Source: Promethearchaeota archaeon (GTDB lineage: Archaea > Asgardarchaeota > Lokiarchaeia > Sigynarchaeales > SOKP01). Taken from it: 10,134 nt of DNA. The DNA lies in NCBI GenBank assembly GCA_019057975.1, contig JAHLWJ010000158.1:1-10134 (forward strand). Direction: 5' to 3'. Below are positions 5,570 through 10,134 of the stretch, piece by piece; the stretch's first letter is position 1; each line of letters begins with the position of its first letter. The translations under genes and the position numbers were made by a program. The notes under the pieces are model-generated. The model saw only the letters and a list, made by a program, of their open reading frames with translations. It made no database searches and had not been told where the DNA came from.

Positions 5570-8500
5570 GTTCAAAATGTTTTAAAACAGGTAAATCTTT
5601 TAAAGAGATTGTAGATTTCTTCGAAAAAAGAGGATTTAATCAAATTAAATATGATTTTAATTTACCTGACTATTTTAATAATAAAAATTTTGCTTTTTTT
5701 GAAATCGATGATGATGGTCTTTGCTTAGAAGTTATCGAATATTCTGATACTGACAGAATTCAGGATTTTAAAAAAGAATTTAATATTCCTGATGTAATGT
5801 TTATTATCTTAGTAAAGGAAAATCTCGATAACTTCATATTTTATAAGATTGATATCGGAACAGAAACAATATTAAAACTAGATAAAAGAAGAGATTCAAT
5901 TGAAACTATATTCTTAAAGAAATTAAATAGAATTGAATACAATAAAAAAGAAACATTAGATGAATTATTTGATAGAAGTGAATTTATAAAGGAGTTTTAC
6001 CAGATATTTGTAAATTCTCAGAATTATTTAATAACTAATTTAAAAAGTCAATTTACTGATGAAAATGAGTGCCGATTATTTGTAACTCAACTAATGAATA
6101 GATTAATGTTTTTATGGTTTTTGCAGAAAAAAAATCTTTTAGATACAGATGAGAATTATCTACTTTCAAAATATAAAGCAATTATTAAAGAAAATAAGAA
6201 TTATTCTCAAGATTTTCTTAAAATTCTATTTTTTAATGGATTAAACTTACAAATAAATGATAGAACAACAGATATAAACGATTTAATTGGTAAAATTCCT
6301 TTTTTAAATGGAGGATTATTTCGCAAAACCGATCTTGAATTTAAAAATGAAAATATTAAAATTCCAAATAGGCTCTTTTTCAGGGATATAATGTATGAAA
6401 ACATCAACGTAGAAAAAGAAATCCCTTTATTAACTCTTCTAGATAGTAAAGAGTGGACTGTAGATGAACGTAGTGGAGAGATTGATAAATTAAGCCCTGA
6501 AATTTTAGGTTATATTTTTGAAAAGACCATTAGTAAACAAAAAAAAGGAACAGTATATACCCCTGAAGAAATTACGATGTATATTGCTAAAAACACCATT
6601 GAAAGATTTCTTTTGGATAAGATAAATAAACAATTTTCAATTGAATTATCAGATTTGGATAAATTTTTTGAGAGATATTTAAAATCTGATGACACTGGTG
6701 ATGATATTAGAGAAATCACCATTATAGAGATTGATAGAGAAATATTTAATTATTTATTTAAAATATTGAAATCTTTAACTGTTTTAGATCCGGCTGTAGG
6801 AAGCGGTCATTTTCTAATTGATGCTTTGAAATTTATTGAAAAATATTATTTTAATTTGAAAGAATTAAGTCTAATTGACTGGACCAATTATAAAATTAGA
6901 GAGTATATTATAACAAACAATTTATTTGGAATTGATCTTGAAGTAGGTGCCATTGAAATAACAAAATTAAGGTTATTCTTAGCGCTTGCAGAATTATTTA
7001 AAAATATAAACGATGTAAAACCTCTTCCAAATATTGAATTTAATTATAGAGTAGGAAATTCAATAATTGGTTTTGCTATTAATTCAGAAATTACAAGTAA
7101 ATTCTTCGTTAGCCTAGACACAATCGATACATTAAACAAAAGTAAGGTTTTCTTAAATAATAAATATCCAGAGTTAGCAAAGGAATTAGACACTCTCCTT
7201 TCCCAAACAGATATAAATCCATTTGATATGTTTAGATTCAGGAATAATCTCATTACCGTATATAAGAGCGAACATGATACTTCTGTTCAACTTGATATAA
7301 GAAATTTAATTTATGAGATTACTGCTCCTTTTTATAAGGAACTAAATGATCGATTTTACGCTGAAATTATGAATGTCTTTAGAACTCATAAAGATTTAAA
7401 GAAGAATAGGTTAACAGAAAAAGAAAAGAAGGCCAAGTTATTTGATTTAAAACCGTTTCACTGGATTATCGACTTTTCAGAAATTATAGGACAAGGTGGT
7501 TTCGATATTATAATAGAAAATCCTCCCTATATCTCTAATAAGCGATTAACTCCTCTTGAAAAAGCAATCTTTCAGAAGAGATTTAAAACACCAAAAGGCT
7601 TAATGAATACTTTTGTAATTTTTATTGAACGTTCAATTAAATTATGCCACCAATCTTCAAGGATTAGTTATATCATACATAAAAATATCATTCGATCAAA
7701 TAATTATGTTTTAATTAGGAAATTTCTTCTTGAAAAGACTATTATTGAAGAAATCATTGATATTGGCGCTGGAGCTTTTCAGTTTGTGACTGCTGAAACA
7801 GTAATTATATTAATTACAGTAAATACTCCTCCTAAAGATCATAAGATTAGTATAAAGACTAATTTTTATAATCAAAAATATTTCACTCCCAAAGATGTTT
7901 TAATAAAACATATATCTCAAAATACTTATTTAGAACAAGATAATTATAATTTTAATTTAGAGCTCAAATATGAAGAACTTGAAATAATTAATTATATTAA
8001 AGAAGTAAAGGATTGTGAATTAATCAAATATTTCGAAGCTAAAACTTGCATAGCCACTGGAGATGACGAGAAATTCTTAACAGATCATAAAGTTAATAGT
8101 TTATATAAGAAAACTTTAAGAGGCAAGAATATCAGACGGTTTTATATCGATTTCGATAGTCTATATGTTCAATATAATCCTGAAGCTCTCCATAGAGCGA
8201 GAGATGAGACTATTTTCCAAAAACCTGAAAAATTAATTATGCAGACTATCAGCTCCAATCTAACTGTAGCTTATGATAATGAAAATTATTATCCCTTGAG
8301 TACATGTATAGCAATTATTCCAAAAGATAATGTCGATAACGAGATTAGTATAAAATATCTTCTGTTGTTATTGAATTCAAGATTGATGAATTTCTATTAT
8401 GATTTCATATTTAATTTAGGCGCACATTTAACCACAGAAATTTCTGTAAATAACATTAATCAATTACCAATCAAATTATTAAGTGAATATGAAATTTTAA

Positions 8501-8823
8501 TTTCTCTATCAGATTTCATGCTTCAAATGAATAAAAATGAGACTTTAAGAGAAAAAAATGAGAATCTTATATTATACTTGGATGATTTAATAAATTTTTT
8601 AATTTATGAAATAATATTTTTTGATAAATTCCAAATTGATGGTTTAACTACCGATTTATCCAATAAAATCTCTCAAGAAATTTCTAAGATTAAGAGAGAT
8701 TCGATTGAAGAAATCCGAGAATGCATTAATAACATTAAAAATAATGATGAAATTGCTATAATAATACAAGCAATCAAACAACATCCATGGATTAAAATAA
8801 TAGATGATTATTTTAGAAAATAA
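5557..8823 (+). CDS. Eco57I/PglX-like N6-adenine DNA methyltransferase with TaqI-type specificity region, 1088 residues
   Basis: Transfers methyl from S-adenosylmethionine to adenine N6 in a specific DNA sequence. Order of parts: an N-terminal alpha/beta region (1-130) in the place where type IIG enzymes keep their nuclease; a helical region with the family pattern FVTQLMNRLMFLWFLQ (about 175-190) and FLNGGLF (249-255); YTPEEI (334-339, motif X); SAM-binding DPAVGSGHFL (411-420); GNSIIGF (500-506); and catalytic NPPY (655-658) after GGFDIIIE. The target-recognition region at about 820-1088 contains RGKNIRRFYIDFD and LLLLLNSRLMNFYY, typical of TaqI-C-like domains. Length suits the type IIG/PglX/DrmMI group. 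The start is GTG 5557, inside the end of the helicase gene; an in-frame stop at 5545-5547 rules out longer versions and the first ATG is 80 codons on. The N-terminal region shows no clear PD-(D/E)xK site (LEVIEY has isoleucine where lysine is expected), so it may only methylate. Confidence 0.92.
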   Translation: MVCISSKCFKTGKSFKEIVDFFEKRGFNQIKYDFNLPDYFNNKNFAFFEIDDDGLCLEVIEYSDTDRIQDFKKEFNIPDVMFIILVKENLDNFIFYKIDIGTETILKLDKRRDSIETIFLKKLNRIEYNKKETLDELFDRSEFIKEFYQIFVNSQNYLITNLKSQFTDENECRLFVTQLMNRLMFLWFLQKKNLLDTDENYLLSKYKAIIKENKNYSQDFLKILFFNGLNLQINDRTTDINDLIGKIPFLNGGLFRKTDLEFKNENIKIPNRLFFRDIMYENINVEKEIPLLTLLDSKEWTVDERSGEIDKLSPEILGYIFEKTISKQKKGTVYTPEEITMYIAKNTIERFLLDKINKQFSIELSDLDKFFERYLKSDDTGDDIREITIIEIDREIFNYLFKILKSLTVLDPAVGSGHFLIDALKFIEKYYFNLKELSLIDWTNYKIREYIITNNLFGIDLEVGAIEITKLRLFLALAELFKNINDVKPLPNIEFNYRVGNSIIGFAINSEITSKFFVSLDTIDTLNKSKVFLNNKYPELAKELDTLLSQTDINPFDMFRFRNNLITVYKSEHDTSVQLDIRNLIYEITAPFYKELNDRFYAEIMNVFRTHKDLKKNRLTEKEKKAKLFDLKPFHWIIDFSEIIGQGGFDIIIENPPYISNKRLTPLEKAIFQKRFKTPKGLMNTFVIFIERSIKLCHQSSRISYIIHKNIIRSNNYVLIRKFLLEKTIIEEIIDIGAGAFQFVTAETVIILITVNTPPKDHKISIKTNFYNQKYFTPKDVLIKHISQNTYLEQDNYNFNLELKYEELEIINYIKEVKDCELIKYFEAKTCIATGDDEKFLTDHKVNSLYKKTLRGKNIRRFYIDFDSLYVQYNPEALHRARDETIFQKPEKLIMQTISSNLTVAYDNENYYPLSTCIAIIPKDNVDNEISIKYLLLLLNSRLMNFYYDFIFNLGAHLTTEISVNNINQLPIKLLSEYEILISLSDFMLQMNKNETLREKNENLILYLDDLINFLIYEIIFFDKFQIDGLTTDLSNKISQEISKIKRDSIEEIRECINNIKNNDEIAIIIQAIKQHPWIKIIDDYFRK

Positions 8824-8954
8824 ATCTAGTTAAACGTTAAATAGGAATTAAAAAATAGATCTTATATTTATAGGTATTTATAATTAGGAATTAACTAAAA
8901 TAAATTAATCTAAAAAATTAAAAATTGTCTATCCTAAAAAATTAAGAGATTAAA
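8824..8954 (+). promoter_or_regulatory. AT-rich intergenic region with tandem TATA-like boxes and short direct repeats
   Basis: This gap between genes 2 and 3 holds TATTTATA twice (8865-8872 and 8875-8882, one helical turn apart) and TAGGAATTA twice (8842-8850 and 8885-8893, 43 bases apart, flanking the TATA pair). The layout would suit a promoter with flanking operator half-sites for gene 3, with a start near 8905. No T-run or hairpin suggesting a terminator after gene 2 is seen, so read-through is also possible. Only a weak ribosome-binding match (GAGAT) precedes ATG 8955. The DNA is very AT-rich, so chance matches are easy. Confidence 0.35.
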
Positions 8955-10134
8955 ATGGCAGAGGAAATAATCAAAGAAGTAATTACAAAATATAGAAAAG
9001 ATATCGTTATGCTAGATGGTCTTTTACAATGGGCATTAAATCCAACTTCCATGAGTGCGGGTTATGGTATAGAGGAGAATTATCCGTATATCGAGCGTAA
9101 TTTAAAAATAGTTCACGAACTTACATCATCAGAAGCAAACGAAGCAGTTGAGACAATACGGATAGAGTGTAATAAATTTCTTGAATTTAAAAAGGACAAA
9201 TATGATATCGGTAATTATCAGAAAATAATTATAGATGAGCTTTCTAAGCTTGAGTATGTCAAATTATTCGAGAATCTCCTTCTAAAGAGAAAGAAAAAAT
9301 CTAAAAAGAACGCAATAAGATTTTTAAACCTTTATAAAAATTGTCCTGTACAAAATTATCCTTGTCTAAATGTTCAATATAACGCAATTTATGGAGAAGA
9401 AATACAAGAAGAAGATATAATTCGTTTGAGCATCTTAAAACCACTGTATTGGATTTCTTCTGGGAAAAACAGAAATACTGAGATAATCCCTAAATATGTC
9501 CCGTTCTTAGATTCAATAATGGACAATTTAAAATTAAAGAAATGGAAGCCCGATACTCCTAATATTAAAGATTTTATAGAGACACTAAAAATGACTCATA
9601 ATATTAATACTATGAATTTTCTTAAAGATCTATTTGAAGGAAATGAACTATATACTCTTATATATAAAAAGGGGCAAAAAATTACAATCCAAAAAGGTAT
9701 TACAGGGATTTATTCATCTCATAATCCTGAATTTGCATATATTGGAATATCATTTCTGATTCAAAAAGAACTATTTAATCTGATAAAGGAGTATATTGTT
9801 GAAGAATTAAAAGAAAAGACCCAGAAAGTAATAAAGATCCTAGAATATGAGATTAAAGATGGACAACAACCTTCAGATAAGGAAATAATTAAGTTTTGCG
9901 ATGTTCATATTAGCGAAATTAATGAATATGAGATGTTAATAAATGTACTTCCTTCTGAATCTTTTTCTGATGATCAAGATATTAGCAATAAAGCAGACGA
10001 AGCTATAAAACAATTTGATGTACCATCTCTCTATGACTTATTAAAGACATTGCAATATGATATTAAGTCAGCAAGGAGAGTTGGAAAATATTTAATCGAT
10101 AGTAATATGATTAAAGAATTAGCCAGAGTTCCGA
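8955..10134 (+). CDS. uncharacterised third gene of the defence-like locus, partial (393 codons, open at right edge)
   Basis: From ATG 8955 the frame stays open for 393 codons to the end of the window, so the C-terminus is missing. I do not recognise the family. The visible part is largely helical: an N-terminal segment (ITKYRKDIVMLDGLLQWALN), a basic patch KRKKKSKK at 111-118 that could contact nucleic acid or the methyltransferase/helicase, a middle part with cysteines at 130 and 137, a glycine-containing strand-rich stretch around 238-265 (KGQKITIQKGITGIY), and a long helix at about 272-300. Residues 356-390 (SLYDLLKTLQYDIKSARRVG then KYLIDSNMIKEL) look like a winged-helix or helix-turn-helix unit. 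No ATPase, nuclease or membrane motif is visible. The same AT-rich, lysine/isoleucine-rich style and strand as genes 1 and 2, and the 131-base gap, suggest it belongs to the same locus as an accessory, sensor or regulatory component. It does not look like DrmA, PglZ or another known defence partner. Confidence 0.8.
   Translation, partial: MAEEIIKEVITKYRKDIVMLDGLLQWALNPTSMSAGYGIEENYPYIERNLKIVHELTSSEANEAVETIRIECNKFLEFKKDKYDIGNYQKIIIDELSKLEYVKLFENLLLKRKKKSKKNAIRFLNLYKNCPVQNYPCLNVQYNAIYGEEIQEEDIIRLSILKPLYWISSGKNRNTEIIPKYVPFLDSIMDNLKLKKWKPDTPNIKDFIETLKMTHNINTMNFLKDLFEGNELYTLIYKKGQKITIQKGITGIYSSHNPEFAYIGISFLIQKELFNLIKEYIVEELKEKTQKVIKILEYEIKDGQQPSDKEIIKFCDVHISEINEYEMLINVLPSESFSDDQDISNKADEAIKQFDVPSLYDLLKTLQYDIKSARRVGKYLIDSNMIKELARVP

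Noticed and set aside
5562..5586. ATG at 5562 as an alternative start for gene 2
   Set aside because: It is in a different frame and reaches a stop after seven codons.
2380..7253. Several minus-strand frames of 61 to 110 codons inside the two large genes
   Set aside because: All are antisense to sequence with clear SNF2 or methyltransferase motifs and show the serine/leucine/phenylalanine-rich composition of shadow frames.
2003..8823. Reading the pair as a standard BREX or type I restriction system
   Set aside because: No PglZ, BrxC or HsdS-like gene is present, and the helicase is a PLD-SNF2 fusion, not an HsdR-type protein with a PD-(D/E)xK nuclease.
8824..8845. TTAAACGTTAA as a possible palindromic operator after gene 2
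   Set aside because: Only the central AACGTT is symmetric; the arms do not match, so it is no better than chance in this AT-rich spacer.
1..10134. CRISPR array, tRNA or rRNA genes
   Set aside because: No regularly spaced repeat of 20 or more bases and no cloverleaf or conserved rRNA stretch was seen in the intergenic parts; the only repeats found are 8-9 bases long in AT-rich DNA.

Overview
The window is a strongly AT-rich stretch that most likely comes from an archaeon. The support is: TATA-type promoter elements (TTTATATA, TATATAT, TATTTATA) about 25 bases or more ahead of several genes; ribosome-binding sites of the archaeal AGGTG(A) type directly upstream of two starts; and heavy use of ATA and AGA codons in lysine/glutamate-rich proteins. 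An AT-rich Asgard or similar uncultured archaeon would fit, but no ribosomal or informational marker gene is present, so the lineage is inference and an AT-rich bacterium is not fully excluded.

Left part (1-1508): a tightly packed minus-strand cluster of very small genes. In transcription order these are a 69-residue protein, a 49-residue charged protein, a 58-residue basic protein with a GTG start, a 47-residue zinc-knuckle protein (CxxCxGxG then CxxC) and a 163-residue protein of unknown function. The last two are coupled: the ribosome-binding site of the second overlaps the stop codon of the first. A TATA box and a T-run separate these two from the three genes before them. The cluster resembles the accessory cargo of a virus, plasmid or genomic island. 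No integrase or capsid gene is visible to prove that.

Middle (1509-2002): a divergence zone. It holds a perfectly palindromic TATA-like element (1650-1659), a possible 57-codon plus-strand frame (1711-1884) that may be a remnant gene, and a good promoter plus ribosome-binding site for the large genes that follow.

Right part (2003-10134): a plus-strand locus of three large genes that looks like a DNA defence or restriction-modification system. Gene 1 (1188 residues) fuses an N-terminal phospholipase-D-type nuclease domain to a SNF2-type superfamily 2 ATPase. Gene 2 (1088 residues) overlaps it by 13 bases and is an Eco57I/PglX-like N6-adenine DNA methyltransferase with a TaqI-type specificity region. 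Gene 3 starts 131 bases later, runs off the right edge after 393 codons, and matches no family I recognise; it has a basic patch and a possible winged-helix end. By family knowledge, a SNF2 helicase next to a large adenine methyltransferase recalls class 1 DISARM (drmD-drmMI). Here a PLD nuclease, which is a separate gene (drmC) in DISARM, is part of the helicase polypeptide, and the usual next gene drmA is not what follows. The working model is that the methyltransferase marks host DNA and the PLD-SNF2 protein translocates on and cuts unmarked DNA. Gene 3 would be an accessory, sensor or effector component. This model is inference.
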